DNA of 64,000 nucleotides from Agromyces humatus (GTDB taxonomy: Bacteria > Actinomycetota > Actinomycetes > Actinomycetales > Microbacteriaceae): assembly GCF_021228295.1 (NCBI RefSeq), contig NZ_JAJQPD010000002.1, positions 186,001-250,000 on the forward strand. The letters run 5' to 3'. The position numbers were made by a program, and so were the translations under genes. Every line of letters starts with the position of its first letter. The stretch's first letter is position 1. This document shows positions 17,611 to 25,773 of this stretch, one piece after another. The notes beneath the pieces are model-generated. The model was not told where the DNA came from. It ran no database searches and worked only from the letters and a program-made list of their open reading frames with translations.

Positions 17611-17656
17611 CCGCCAGAATCCGCCGATCCGCCTGCGGACGTCCGTCGGCGGACCG

Positions 17657-17875
17657 TCATTCGGCTAGGTAGCCGGTACGCGGGTCGATCAGAGACAGAA
17701 ACGCTCGTATCTCGGAGCGGACCTCTTCGTCGGTGAGAGGTATCGCTCCCGATCGACCTACTGAGAATCCGTATCTCGGATCCGGACCGCTAACCCATGT
17801 GCACTGGATCGAGCTGCCCTGCCTGACCGCGTCAAACGATTCACCATCAACGATGATTCTGACTGGTTCGATCAC
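17657..17875 (-). CDS. Small conserved-looking hypothetical protein
   Basis: A 72-residue soluble protein: a two-strand start (PVRIIVDGESFDAVRQG), a turn TWVSGPDPRYGF and a C-terminal helix with LTDEEVRSEIRAFLSLID followed by PRTGYL. Composition and codon use look like a real gene, and similar short proteins ending in DPRTGY occur in actinobacteria. It lies next to the transposase fragment. No function is assigned. Confidence 0.6.
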   Translation of the reverse strand: MIEPVRIIVDGESFDAVRQGSSIQCTWVSGPDPRYGFSVGRSGAIPLTDEEVRSEIRAFLSLIDPRTGYLAE

Positions 17876-18166
17876 GGCGTCATGATCTCACGCACTCTTG
17901 TGCTGAGCGCGTTGATGGACCCGTCATCGGGCGGCCGCGGTGACCCTCTCTCCGCCCCGGGCCGATCATGTGAGCTGCTTGCCAGATAATGAGCCAAGGA
18001 GGTCATCGCGATCCGTCTCCCGCTTGTCCGGACCAGGCCACGTAGATCCGGTGCCGTATGAGCGCCTCAGCAGCCGTTGCGCCCACAGCGTGTGAAATCC
18101 GCTCATAGTCCGTCAAGGCCGGTCTTCTGCGTGTCAACAGGATCGATGAACCGGCTCCCAAGCCCC
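17876..18166. other. Gene-free stretch in accessory region
   Basis: No complete gene is supported. On the minus strand 18003-18110 reads LTDYERISHAVGATAAEALI without a stop, possibly the tail of a decayed gene, but no start or homology is recognised. Confidence 0.3.
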
Positions 18167-19377
18167 TCAGGGGACGACGAACGGGGCGACGGTGAGGGCG
18201 TCGACGCAGCTCTGGTCGACGGCGTCGAGGGGGTTGTCGAGGAATTCCGCTATGACGGTCGCGAAGCACTCCGGCGCCCAGCGTGACGTGGAGTGGCCGA
18301 CGCCGGCGAACACGAGGTTCTGCGAGTTCGACAGGGTCTGGGTGGCGTGGGTGGCGTAGCTGGGTGGAGCGGTCGCGTCGAACGCGCCGCTTGTCAGGAG
18401 CACGGGTATGTCGCTCGTGGCGGCTACCGCCGCCTGCGCAGGAGCGGCGGGCACGTCCCACGCCGCGCAGTCGGTGAAGGCCCAGGGGAACATCGCGGGC
18501 ATGTCGGTGACCGCGGTGGGAAAGCCCGGCCACGCGATCTCGCCGTTCTCCTGGAGGACGTCCAGGTCGCCGCGCCCGATCATCTCGCTGCACACGACGC
18601 CCCACTGCAGCCCATAGCTGTTGAACGATGGCGGGAAGCGTCCGGCGAGCACCTCAAGGGCGGCCTCGCTGCCGTCGCCGACGGCGAGGTTGTGGATCAT
18701 CGACGGGACTTTCGGCGTTGAGCCGAGGAGAGTAGCGAACCCGACGGTGTAGGTGAGCTTGTACGCGTCGACGATCACGTCGATGTCCTCGCCGGAACCG
18801 GGATCGGTGACGCGAATGGTGCGCGGGTTCGCGGCGAGGTCGTTCACCACCTGGACGTACTCGTCGATGCCCTCGGGGAACGCCGCGAGGCATTCCGGTT
18901 GGGCCGCGCACGCGTCGTAGAGGCGCCCAGGTTCCACCCTTCTGCGGTCAGGCGGTCACGGCATTCGCTCAGGACCGCGGCGCTCTGGTCGGCGGTCGCG
19001 TGATCGCTCCACGACAGCCCTTCGGTCGACCTCATGAACTCGTCGATCTCGGGGCACGCGAGGAACGGCTCCGACTTGAGCGCGCCGCGCTGGTCGACGA
19101 AGATCACGTCGCGGTCCGGATGCCACGCCGCCGCGACCCCCGGCCCTTCTGCGATCCCGCTCCCTCCTGGCCCACCGGAGAGGAACACGATGGGATCGGG
19201 CTTGGGGTCCGGTGAGGTTGCCGGGCGCGTGGCGATGGCGAGCCTGATGGTGGGACCGTCGGGGTCGGCACGATCCTCAGGGACGGTGAGATAGCCGTAC
19301 GCGAATTCGGGACCGAGGTCGAAGTCGGTGCCGGTGCCGTAGATCGGGTTCGGGCGCGGAGCAGGCTCGAATGACAC
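18167..19377 (-). pseudogene. Broken TAP-like alpha/beta hydrolase
   Basis: Two frames together resemble a secreted actinobacterial alpha/beta hydrolase (proline iminopeptidase/TAP-like). The first (down from 19377) gives FLSGGPGGSG, VDQRG and the ECRDRLTAEGWNL segment; the second (to 18167) gives RLYDACAAQPECLAAFPEGI, the C-terminal SGAFDATAPP (catalytic Asp region) and GVGHSTS (catalytic His). Between them, near 18930, the frame shifts and roughly 60-70 expected codons are missing, including the G-x-S-x-G nucleophile elbow. There is also no signal peptide. It cannot make an active enzyme. Confidence 0.8.
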
Positions 19378-19473
19378 TGCACTCGCCGTGGAACTTGCCG
19401 GTTTCCGGCGACGACGTGGAACTCGACATGCACTTCCGGGACGAGGGCGGCGAGGGTTCGGTGACCATTGCTC

Positions 19474-20796
19474 TCAATCCTCGGGTGGCAGCCCGGTGTA
19501 GCTGGGTGCGAGGGCTTCTTCGTGGGTGAGCCCGAAGTCGACGTCGGTGCCGTAGAGATCCATGGCGAGGGCCTGGAACATCCGCGTGGGCGTGATGGCA
19601 TTCGGCTGCTTGGTGGACACGACCTCGATCGTCGTGTCGAGCGTCGGCGAGTACATGGTGATCGACTCGTAGCCGGCGAAGCTGCCTTCCTTCCCGATGA
19701 ACCCACCGGACTCGACGAAGCCCAGTCCCTGGAGCCAGCGGCCGGGACCGTTGTAGTCGTCGGAGAAGGCGTAGGGGAACGCGCCCTCCTGCGCCTCTTC
19801 CCACACCGACGGCTCGAGCAGTGCACCAGTCGCCAACGCTCGAGACCAGACGTGCAGGTCTGCCATCGTCGAGACCATGCCTCCCTCTGCCCCGAGGCAC
19901 GACTGGTGGAAGGCGGTGACGTCCTCCGCGGCGACACCTGGTGACTGGGCTGCCTCGGCGGGCTTCACGTCCCCCGTGCCGTACCCATGGGTGAAGGGCT
20001 CGCTCAGGCCGTTGCCCGAGGTGGGCAGCAGGGTGCGGTCCAGGCCGAGGGGTTCGGCGATGCGCTCGTGGATGGCCGTGCTCACGTCCTGCCCCGTGAC
20101 CAGCTCCACGACCCGTCCGAGCAGGTCGTAGCCGTAGTTGCTGTAGATCCACTCGGTGCCCGGGGGGGCGAGCGCCGGCTCAGCTGCGCCGGCCGCGAGA
20201 CGGTCGGCCTCGGTGCATCCTGATGTGACCAGCTTGTTCGCGTTGGCCTCCTGGGCCAGGAAGCCGGCGCCGAGACCGCTCTTCATGCTCAGCAGCTGTC
20301 GGATGGTGATCGCGTCGCCGTTGGGAACATCGGCCACCCACTTGGAGATGTGGTCGTCGAGGGACACCTCGCCCTCGCCCACGAGCTGAAGGACGAGGTT
20401 GGCGACGAAGGCCTTGGTCTGGCTGCCGACCTTGAACTGCATGTCGGTGCTGAGCGGCGCCCCGGTCTCGAGGTCGGCGACGCCGGTTGCGCTGACGAAG
20501 GTTCCCTTGGGGCTCCAGATGCCGATCAGCACTCCCGGAGTGTGAGTCACCTCCTGGAACGTCTGAACGGTCTGTTCGACCTTGGCCAGCGTCGTCGGCT
20601 CGAGCGGCCCGTCGGCCGTGCCGCTCGGTGACGACGTCGCAGCGCCGCCGCTCGGAGTCGCAGTGTCACCACTCGGTGCGCAGGCCGAGAGGGCCAGTGA
20701 GCCGACAACGATCAGAGCGACGACGGAACGGCGGACGTACCGACCGAGTCGGTACGTCGTTGGGGCGTTCCGTGTTGGGCGGATGGTCTCGGTCAT
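19474..20796 (-). CDS. Lipoprotein serine hydrolase, beta-lactamase class C / DD-peptidase family
   Basis: A 440-residue PF00144 protein. The N-terminus has basic residues, a hydrophobic stretch and the lipobox LSAC, so it is a membrane-anchored lipoprotein on the outer face; a Thr/Ser/Gly-rich linker follows. The nucleophile motif is S-Q-T-K in KVGSQTKAFVAN, and YSNYG carries the second motif. The LLSMKSGLGAG segment is typical of D-Ala-D-Ala carboxypeptidase-like esterases. It is divergent from a paralogue at 21080. A palindrome (20734-20758) overlaps its first codons. Confidence 0.87.
   Translation of the reverse strand: MTETIRPTRNAPTTYRLGRYVRRSVVALIVVGSLALSACAPSGDTATPSGGAATSSPSGTADGPLEPTTLAKVEQTVQTFQEVTHTPGVLIGIWSPKGTFVSATGVADLETGAPLSTDMQFKVGSQTKAFVANLVLQLVGEGEVSLDDHISKWVADVPNGDAITIRQLLSMKSGLGAGFLAQEANANKLVTSGCTEADRLAAGAAEPALAPPGTEWIYSNYGYDLLGRVVELVTGQDVSTAIHERIAEPLGLDRTLLPTSGNGLSEPFTHGYGTGDVKPAEAAQSPGVAAEDVTAFHQSCLGAEGGMVSTMADLHVWSRALATGALLEPSVWEEAQEGAFPYAFSDDYNGPGRWLQGLGFVESGGFIGKEGSFAGYESITMYSPTLDTTIEVVSTKQPNAITPTRMFQALAMDLYGTDVDFGLTHEEALAPSYTGLPPED
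20734..20758. promoter_or_regulatory. Operator-like palindrome, TetR type
   Basis: Perfect 11-bp arms, GACGTACCGAC and GTCGGTACGTC, flank a 3-bp centre (CGA). The core ACCGAC-CGA-GTCGGT resembles many TetR-family operators. It lies within codons 13-21 of the lipoprotein serine hydrolase, about 40-60 nt after its start. No regulator gene is adjacent. Confidence 0.4.
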
Positions 20797-21079
20797 ATTG
20801 CTGCCGCTTCAATGGTCTTTCTACAGCGACTACCCGTCCGCGTCAATGCGTGTGGCCGACGACGCCTGACTCCGCCCGCGCGCTCGCGCCGCAAAAGGAC
20901 ACCGCGGTCTCCCCGGCGATCACGTGGACGCCGACCGCGTCCAGGTGGTCGAACCAGAACGGCACATCGAGGCAGTGGCGCGCATCCCCCTGGTGGGCGA
21001 CGCCCACTGGAAGCAGCGCCCCTCGTGCTGTCGCTCGGTCCGCCAGAGGACTACACTCCAACTCGAATCGGGGTGACGC
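20797..21079. other. Divergent promoter region between two serine hydrolase genes
   Basis: It holds a likely -10, TACACT at 21052-21057, for the rightward gene and possible leftover coding on the minus strand (20843-21061, reading VPFWFDHLDAVGVHVIAG) that I cannot assign. Confidence 0.4.
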
Positions 21080-22309
21080 ATGCCCAGCAGGTTACGCACG
21101 GCGAGGATGGGGTTCGTTGTCGCGCTCGCGATGATCGTCGCGACGGGATGCGCGGTCACCGACGCGACCGAATCGACCCAGGTCACACCCTCGGCCGACA
21201 CCGCCCCTGCCTACTGCCGGGAGATGGAGCCCACGCTGGCTGATCTGGTCGATGGGATGCTCGTGCCGGGGGCGGTCGTGCTCGTGCGCTCGCCGGACCT
21301 GGGCGACTGCTTCCTCTCGTTCGGCACCCGCAGCCTCGACGAACAGCAACCCATCGGCCTCGACGACCAGTTCCGGATCGCCAGCAACACCAAGACGATG
21401 ACCGGGACGGTCATCTTGCAACTCGTGCAGGAAGGCAAGCTTCGCCTCGACGATCCGGTCTCGATGTATCGCGACGACGTTCCCAACGGCGAGAACATCA
21501 CCATCGAGCAGTTGCTGAGCATGCGGAGCGGCCTCGCCGACTTCAGCTTTCTGCCCGAGTTCGCGCAGTCGATGGATGAGACGCCGGATCGAGTGTGGAC
21601 GCCCGACGAGATCCTTGCGCTCTCGTTCGGGCAACCGCCCGCTTTTCCCCCGGGGGAGGGGTTCCTCTACTCGAACGCCAACACTGTGCTGTTGGGACTG
21701 ATCATCGAGGACCTCACCGACGGGTCACTGGAGGATGCGTTCGAGGCGCGGATCTTCGGCTCGCTCGGGCTCGATCGCACCCTGCTGGCCCCTCCGACTA
21801 TGAGCACCATCCCCGAGCAGCATGCCCGTGGTTACCTGTTCGGGTCAGTGGCCGAATTCGTGGCAGGCGGCGACGTGCTTTCACCGGAGCAGGTGGCCGA
21901 GGCCCGCGCCGGCACGCTCGTCCCCAACGACGTCACCGATATCAACCCGTCGTCGGGATGGGCCGCCGCTGCCGGGATCTCTACCACGGACGAACTCGCC
22001 CGCTATGTGAAGGCTCTCGTGGGCGGCGACCTGCTGAGCGAAGAGATGCAGCAGCTGCGCCTCGACAGCGTCCGACCGATCGATCCAGACAACCCCGACA
22101 GCCCCGCCTACGGACTTGCGATCGTCAAATACGGCCAGCTGTATGGACACACGGGCGAAGTCCCGGGCTACAACAGCTTCATGGGGTATGACCCCGAACG
22201 CGACATCACCGTGATCGCCTGGGCGAACATGATATCTGGTCCCGACGGTCGACTGACAGGCGCTGTGCTCTCGCAGGCCGTCATCGACGAGCTCTACCCG
22301 GCGCCGTAG
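21080..22309 (+). CDS. Lipoprotein serine hydrolase, beta-lactamase class C / DD-peptidase family
   Basis: A 409-residue PF00144 protein with an N-terminal lipoprotein signal (hydrophobic stretch then ATGC lipobox). Motifs: S-N-T-K in RIASNTKTMTG, YSNAN, and HTGEVPGYNS as the third box. It opens each subsection like the divergent neighbour (LLSMRSGL, LGLDRTLL), so the two are probably paralogues of ancient divergence. The ribosome site GGGGTGA precedes the ATG, and TACACT lies 22 nt upstream. It probably acts on cell-wall peptides, esters or beta-lactams; the substrate is unknown. Confidence 0.88.
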   Translation: MPSRLRTARMGFVVALAMIVATGCAVTDATESTQVTPSADTAPAYCREMEPTLADLVDGMLVPGAVVLVRSPDLGDCFLSFGTRSLDEQQPIGLDDQFRIASNTKTMTGTVILQLVQEGKLRLDDPVSMYRDDVPNGENITIEQLLSMRSGLADFSFLPEFAQSMDETPDRVWTPDEILALSFGQPPAFPPGEGFLYSNANTVLLGLIIEDLTDGSLEDAFEARIFGSLGLDRTLLAPPTMSTIPEQHARGYLFGSVAEFVAGGDVLSPEQVAEARAGTLVPNDVTDINPSSGWAAAAGISTTDELARYVKALVGGDLLSEEMQQLRLDSVRPIDPDNPDSPAYGLAIVKYGQLYGHTGEVPGYNSFMGYDPERDITVIAWANMISGPDGRLTGAVLSQAVIDELYPAP

Positions 22310-22606
22310 ACGGGCCCGCGCGTCTTCTCGGTTCCCGCATCACGAGCGACCTCAGCGGGCGAGCAGTTCGAGCGCGGCCATGGCGGCGTTGTGTCCACCG
22401 GTAGCGCTGCCCGCCCTGTCGATCTAGTACGCGACTCAGTTCCTCGAACACTTCATCGGCGCGGTCACGCTGAACCCAAGAGAACCGTCAAGACGGCTTC
22501 CGATCCGCCTACGCGACTCACCTGTCGCGCTCAGGGACTCGCTATCAGGTTGCCATAGCCCCGATCGGTAGATCGAGGATCTGGGGCGGCGGGGTAACTT
22601 GGGCCA
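22310..22606. other. Gene-poor stretch with a possible gene relic
   Basis: On the minus strand 22352-22423 reads IDRAGSATGGHNAAMAALEL then LAR and stop, preceded immediately by a TAG. The G-H-N-A-A pattern looks like the end of a flavoprotein, suggesting a 3' relic. Nothing else is recognised. Confidence 0.3.
22595..22600 (+). promoter_or_regulatory. -10 hexamer TAACTT, leaderless start of small membrane protein
   Basis: TAACTT lies 6 nt upstream of the ATG at 22607. Confidence 0.45.
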
Positions 22607-22843
22607 ATGAGCCAGCGCCAGACAACCCACTTGGGCATGGTCGGTGGCATCGTCGCCCTGGTAGGTGGAATCGTGTCTCTCGTCTATCTGTTACAGCCGT
22701 GGCGCACCTGTCCCGGAGAGGACTCCCCCACTGCCTGTGCGATGTTGCCGCTGGATGCAGTCGTGATGACGATCGCAATTCTTGCGACGATCGTCGGGGT
22801 AGCAGTCTTCGTACTTGGCCTCGCCAAGATTGGGCGAGCTTGA
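22607..22843 (+). CDS. Small two-helix membrane protein
   Basis: A 78-residue protein with two hydrophobic segments (GMVGGIVALVGGIVSLVYLL and VVMTIAILATIVGVAVFVLG) separated by an extracytoplasmic-looking loop with two Cys (C-P-G-E-D-S-P-T-A-C), which could form a disulfide. No family is recognised. It converges on the following membrane-protein gene, 11 bp apart. Confidence 0.6.
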   Translation: MSQRQTTHLGMVGGIVALVGGIVSLVYLLQPWRTCPGEDSPTACAMLPLDAVVMTIAILATIVGVAVFVLGLAKIGRA

Positions 22844-22854
22844 GAGCGCCGGGG

Positions 22855-23346
22855 CTATTGCCGAGCATTGGCAGGTCGCGGCGCCCAATCGTTGCCATCT
22901 TCAAGTGTGAATTCCAACGCCTTGCGTCTCAGGACGATCGCGCAGATGACGACCGCGAGGGAGACGAGGAGACCGAAGAGCATCGGTGGTCCGCCGACGC
23001 CTGCGACGGATCCGGCATGTACGAAGACACCGACGAACATTGCGCCCGACGAACCGAGAGCCACAAGTAGGGCGATCGCCCACCACCTCTTTCGCCGGGT
23101 TCGGGTGTTCCCGCCCGCGGCCGAGAGCACCTGCCACCCGGCCAGCAGGGCCAGCTCAAACAGTCCGATCGCGACCCCGATGACGATGACGTAGGGACGC
23201 GCCAGGTCCGCATATTCGGGGTATCGGGCTGCATACTCTGCCGCAGCGGTCGGAACGAGCCAGAACTGCATCAGCAGTGCGACGAAGAACAATACGCCCA
23301 ACGCAATGCGAACGACTGGAACGTTCTGCTTGGACATGATCATCAT
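22855..23346 (-). CDS. DUF2975-like four-helix membrane protein
   Basis: About 163 residues with four hydrophobic segments (IALGVLFFVALLMQFWLV, VIVIGVAIGLFELALLAGW, WWAIALLVALGSSGAMFVG, MLFGLLVSLAVVICAIVL) and the AARYPEYADLARPYV segment after helix 1 that is typical of DUF2975 proteins. In many genomes such genes sit beside small Xre-type regulators, but none is here. The start is ambiguous among ATG codons at 23346, 23343 and 23337; 23346 has GAAGGCGAG before it. Function unknown. Confidence 0.72.
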   Translation of the reverse strand: MMIMSKQNVPVVRIALGVLFFVALLMQFWLVPTAAAEYAARYPEYADLARPYVIVIGVAIGLFELALLAGWQVLSAAGGNTRTRRKRWWAIALLVALGSSGAMFVGVFVHAGSVAGVGGPPMLFGLLVSLAVVICAIVLRRKALEFTLEDGNDWAPRPANARQ

Positions 23347-23489
23347 CGTCTCGCCTTCGTCATTCACACGATAGTGACGATGAGGTGAGCCGTGCGGGAC
23401 AGAATCTGGACCGCGTGCCGCGCGACAAGGTTCTGCGGGTTGGTCCGCTTAACGGATCGGCCTGCGGGCCGTTGTGCGAGGCTGCTGAT

Positions 23490-24083
23490 ATGCCTTCCCC
23501 GCAGTCGCTCAGCGAATCCGATCGCCGCCAAGTCGCAGGGTGGGCGGCAGAGTGTGCTGAGCGAGTCTTGGTCTTGTTCGAAGCGGAGGCTCCGGCCGAT
23601 GGTCGACCACGTGACGCCATCGCTCGAACGCGGGCATTCGCTCGCGGTGAACTCGACGCTGCCGGAGAGATACGCCGACGATTCGTTGCTGGTCGGGCCG
23701 CGCACGCAGTGAGCTCTCCCGCGGCCGTGGCTGCTGCCCGGGCTGCCGCACAAGCCGCGGGCGTCGCTCACATGGGCGCACACGCGCTCGGCGCAGCCGC
23801 CTACGCTGCGAAGGCGGCCGGGCTTGCCGCTCCGGATCGGCACCAGGCCGTCCACGACGAGATCTCCTGGCAGCTCGAGCGCATGACCGACCAGACGAGG
23901 TCCGCGCTTCGGCAGCTGCCGCTGGTTGGTGAGGACTCCGCGGGTCCTCTCGGCTCAGGACTTCTCGCGTCGGGCATGCTCGGGTCGATCATTCGGGAGA
24001 TTCAAACGGCCCTTCGCGGAACCTCACCGCGGAACGGCGGCCCGGTAGGCGAGCCTCCATCCGGTAGGTCATCAAGCGGATAA
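23490..24083 (+). CDS. Putative immunity protein (Imm-5-like) / SbcC-misnamed family
   Basis: A 197-residue, alanine-rich, all-helical protein. The opening LSESDRRQVAGWAAECAERV, then LVLFEAEAPADGRPRDAI and ARTRAFARGE, matches a family annotated as putative immunity protein (often misnamed exonuclease SbcC), with repeated AAxAAGxAAHxGAHAxGAAAYA patterns. These are thought to neutralise polymorphic toxins, but no toxin gene lies nearby. GAGG is 8 nt before ATG 23490. An in-frame GTG at 23385 would add 35 residues and looks unlikely. Confidence 0.68.
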   Translation: MPSPQSLSESDRRQVAGWAAECAERVLVLFEAEAPADGRPRDAIARTRAFARGELDAAGEIRRRFVAGRAAHAVSSPAAVAAARAAAQAAGVAHMGAHALGAAAYAAKAAGLAAPDRHQAVHDEISWQLERMTDQTRSALRQLPLVGEDSAGPLGSGLLASGMLGSIIREIQTALRGTSPRNGGPVGEPPSGRSSSG

Positions 24084-24143
24084 GGATCCGTCCATGCTCT
24101 GCCTGGGACCTCTCTGCTGATGGAGCTGACCGGCCAGCCTCGC

Positions 24144-24149
24144 TAGCAT
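24144..24149 (+). promoter_or_regulatory. -10 hexamer TAGCAT, leaderless start of VOC protein
   Basis: TAGCAT lies 7 nt before ATG 24157 and overlaps the upstream in-frame ATG at 24148, so 24157 is the likelier start. Confidence 0.45.
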
Positions 24150-24156
24150 GCACCGC

Positions 24157-24600
24157 ATGGCAATCACTCTTGAGAACGTTGGCATCGCCGTTCGCGACCT
24201 CGAGGAAGCAATCGCCTTCTTCACCGACCTCGGCCTCGCCGTCATCGGCCGTGACACGGTCAGTGGGGAGTGGACCGACACTGCGGTCGGCCTCACTGGC
24301 AATCACGCCAACATTGCGATGCTGCAGACACCAGACGGTCGTGGTCGACTCGAACTCTTCGAGTACATCCATCCTGACGCGATCGAATCGGAACCCACTC
24401 GTCCCAACGAGATCGGCATGGACCGCGTCGCCTTCTCAGTCGACGACATCGACGAAGCGCTGGAGATCGCCGCGAAGCATGGCTGCTTCCCGCTGCGCGG
24501 CGTGGCGAACTACCAGGACGTCTACAAGCTCACCTACGTCCGCGGTCCCAGCGGAATCCTCGTGATGCTCGCCGAAGAACTGACGAAGCCGGAGAGCTGA
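24157..24600 (+). CDS. VOC (glyoxalase/bleomycin-resistance fold) protein
   Basis: A 147-residue VOC-superfamily protein with two paired beta-alpha-beta-beta-beta units: ENVGIAVRDLEEAIAFFTDL with GRLELFEYIHP in the first, and DRVAFSVDDIDEALEIAAKH with RGPSGILVMLAEEL in the second. Putative metal ligands fall near the ends of strands (E in LELFEY, E in MLAEEL). Members include lyases, dioxygenases and antibiotic-binding proteins. The substrate cannot be told; it stands alone. Confidence 0.85.
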   Translation: MAITLENVGIAVRDLEEAIAFFTDLGLAVIGRDTVSGEWTDTAVGLTGNHANIAMLQTPDGRGRLELFEYIHPDAIESEPTRPNEIGMDRVAFSVDDIDEALEIAAKHGCFPLRGVANYQDVYKLTYVRGPSGILVMLAEELTKPES

Positions 24601-24700
24601 AGAAGCGGGACGACTGATCGAGGCATGTGCTGAGGGCTGACAAGTGGTGGTCTCCTGGTGCAGCAGCCGTGTCGTCGCCCGGCAGAGCCGGCGCATCCGT

Positions 24701-24706
24701 TAACCT
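24701..24706 (+). promoter_or_regulatory. -10 hexamer TAACCT, leaderless start of DUF3097 gene
   Basis: TAACCT lies 6 nt before the GTG at 24713; no ribosome site is visible. Confidence 0.5.
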
Positions 24707-24712
24707 CGACCG

Positions 24713-25582
24713 GTGCCCGCGACATCCAATGACAGCTTCGGCCCCGATCGGTACGGCAGCGATGTGCTCGCCGGCGACTGGAAAGCCCGAACGCGCAAGG
24801 CGATCCCCGCGGTCGACGCCGAACGCGACCTCGTCGTCGAGCTCGCGGAGAGCGGCTTCTGCGGTGCGATCGTCGGTCTCGAGAAGGGCGTCGTCACCCT
24901 CGAAGACCGCTTCGGCGCGAAGCGCATGTTCCCCCTCGGCCACGGTTTCCTCGTCGACGGCGAGGCCGTGCAACTCGTCGCCCCCAAGCCCAGGGCGACG
25001 CAGGGTCGACTGCGTACCGCCTCGGGGTCGTTCGCCGTCGACCGAAGTCCGGCTCGGGTCACGTTGCCGAGCCGCATCTTCGTCGAGGGACGGCACGACG
25101 CCGAGCTGGTCGAGAAGGTGTGGGGCGCCGACCTGCGCATCGAAGGCGTCGTGGTCGAGTACTTGCAGGGCGTCGACGTGCTCGGCGATGTGCTCGCCGA
25201 ATTCCGTCCCGGTCCCGGGCGCAAGGCGGGCGTGCTCGTCGACCACCTCGTTCCGGGGTCGAAGGAACAGCGCATCGCCGACGCCGTGGCCCGCGGCCCT
25301 CACCGCGCGCACGTGCTCGTGGTGGGACATCCGTTCATCGACATCTGGCAGTCGGTGAAGCCCGCACGACTCGGAAAGTCGGCCTGGCCGGTCATCCCGC
25401 GCGGCACCGAATGGAAGCACGGGGTGTGCGAGGCGTTCGGCTGGCCGCACGCCGAACAGGCAGACATCGCGAGGGCGTGGCAGCACATCCTCGGGCAGGT
25501 GCGCGGGTACGGCGATCTCGAGCCCGCGCTGCTCGGCCGAGTCGAGGAGCTCATCGACTTCGTGACGACGCCCGCAACGTGA
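24713..25582 (+). CDS. DUF3097 family protein
   Basis: A 289-residue soluble protein conserved across actinobacteria. The family's hallmarks are seen: the N-terminal DRYGSDVLAGDW, the central RIFVEGRHDAELVEKVWGAD, a Toprim-like signature (E-G-x-x-D), and GVLVDHLVPGSKEQRIADAV. The Toprim-like core suggests a nucleic-acid or nucleotide role, as in topoisomerase/primase or RNase M5-like proteins, but no function is established. The GTG start is supported by the hexamer at 24701. Confidence 0.9.
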   Translation: MPATSNDSFGPDRYGSDVLAGDWKARTRKAIPAVDAERDLVVELAESGFCGAIVGLEKGVVTLEDRFGAKRMFPLGHGFLVDGEAVQLVAPKPRATQGRLRTASGSFAVDRSPARVTLPSRIFVEGRHDAELVEKVWGADLRIEGVVVEYLQGVDVLGDVLAEFRPGPGRKAGVLVDHLVPGSKEQRIADAVARGPHRAHVLVVGHPFIDIWQSVKPARLGKSAWPVIPRGTEWKHGVCEAFGWPHAEQADIARAWQHILGQVRGYGDLEPALLGRVEELIDFVTTPAT

Positions 25583-25680
25583 TCGGGGCGCCGCGTCGGA
25601 GGCGACCGCAGTACGCCGGTTCGGCGTTCCGAAATGCTGCAAATCCGTGCGATTCCGCCGATCTACGCACTACCGCCGGT

Positions 25681-25773
25681 TATGGTGGCTGACGGCCGCG
25701 AATGCGGCGGAGACGTGACGGAGCGCGAGGCCCCGGGCGCACCGCCCGGCCGCGCGCTCGCGAATGGAGCACC
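25681..25773 (+). promoter_or_regulatory. Promoter and structured leader of VIT transporter gene
   Basis: TATGGT (25681-25686) fits a -10 element. The implied leader folds into a small hairpin GCCGC-GAAT-GCGGC (25695-25708... loop 25700-25703) and a two-tier hairpin 25721-25759 with outer arms GAGCGCG/CGCGCTC and inner arms CCGGGCG/CGCCCGG around CAC. It ends near the ribosome site GGAG. I do not recognise a known metal riboswitch. Confidence 0.35.

Noticed and set aside
18003-18110. Minus-strand frame reading LTDYERISHAVGATAAEALI
   Set aside because: Could be a gene tail, but no start, ribosome site or homology can be shown.
19371-19529. 52-codon plus-strand frame starting MTLHSPWNLPVSGDDVELDM
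   Set aside because: The first 35 codons look coding, but it overlaps the ends of two minus-strand features, has no ribosome site and no recognised family. It may be a relic, but I cannot support it as a gene.
20843-21061. 72-codon minus-strand frame in the divergent region
   Set aside because: A short stretch (VPFWFDHLDAVGVHV) looks coding, but it covers the promoter of the rightward serine hydrolase gene and has no recognisable family.
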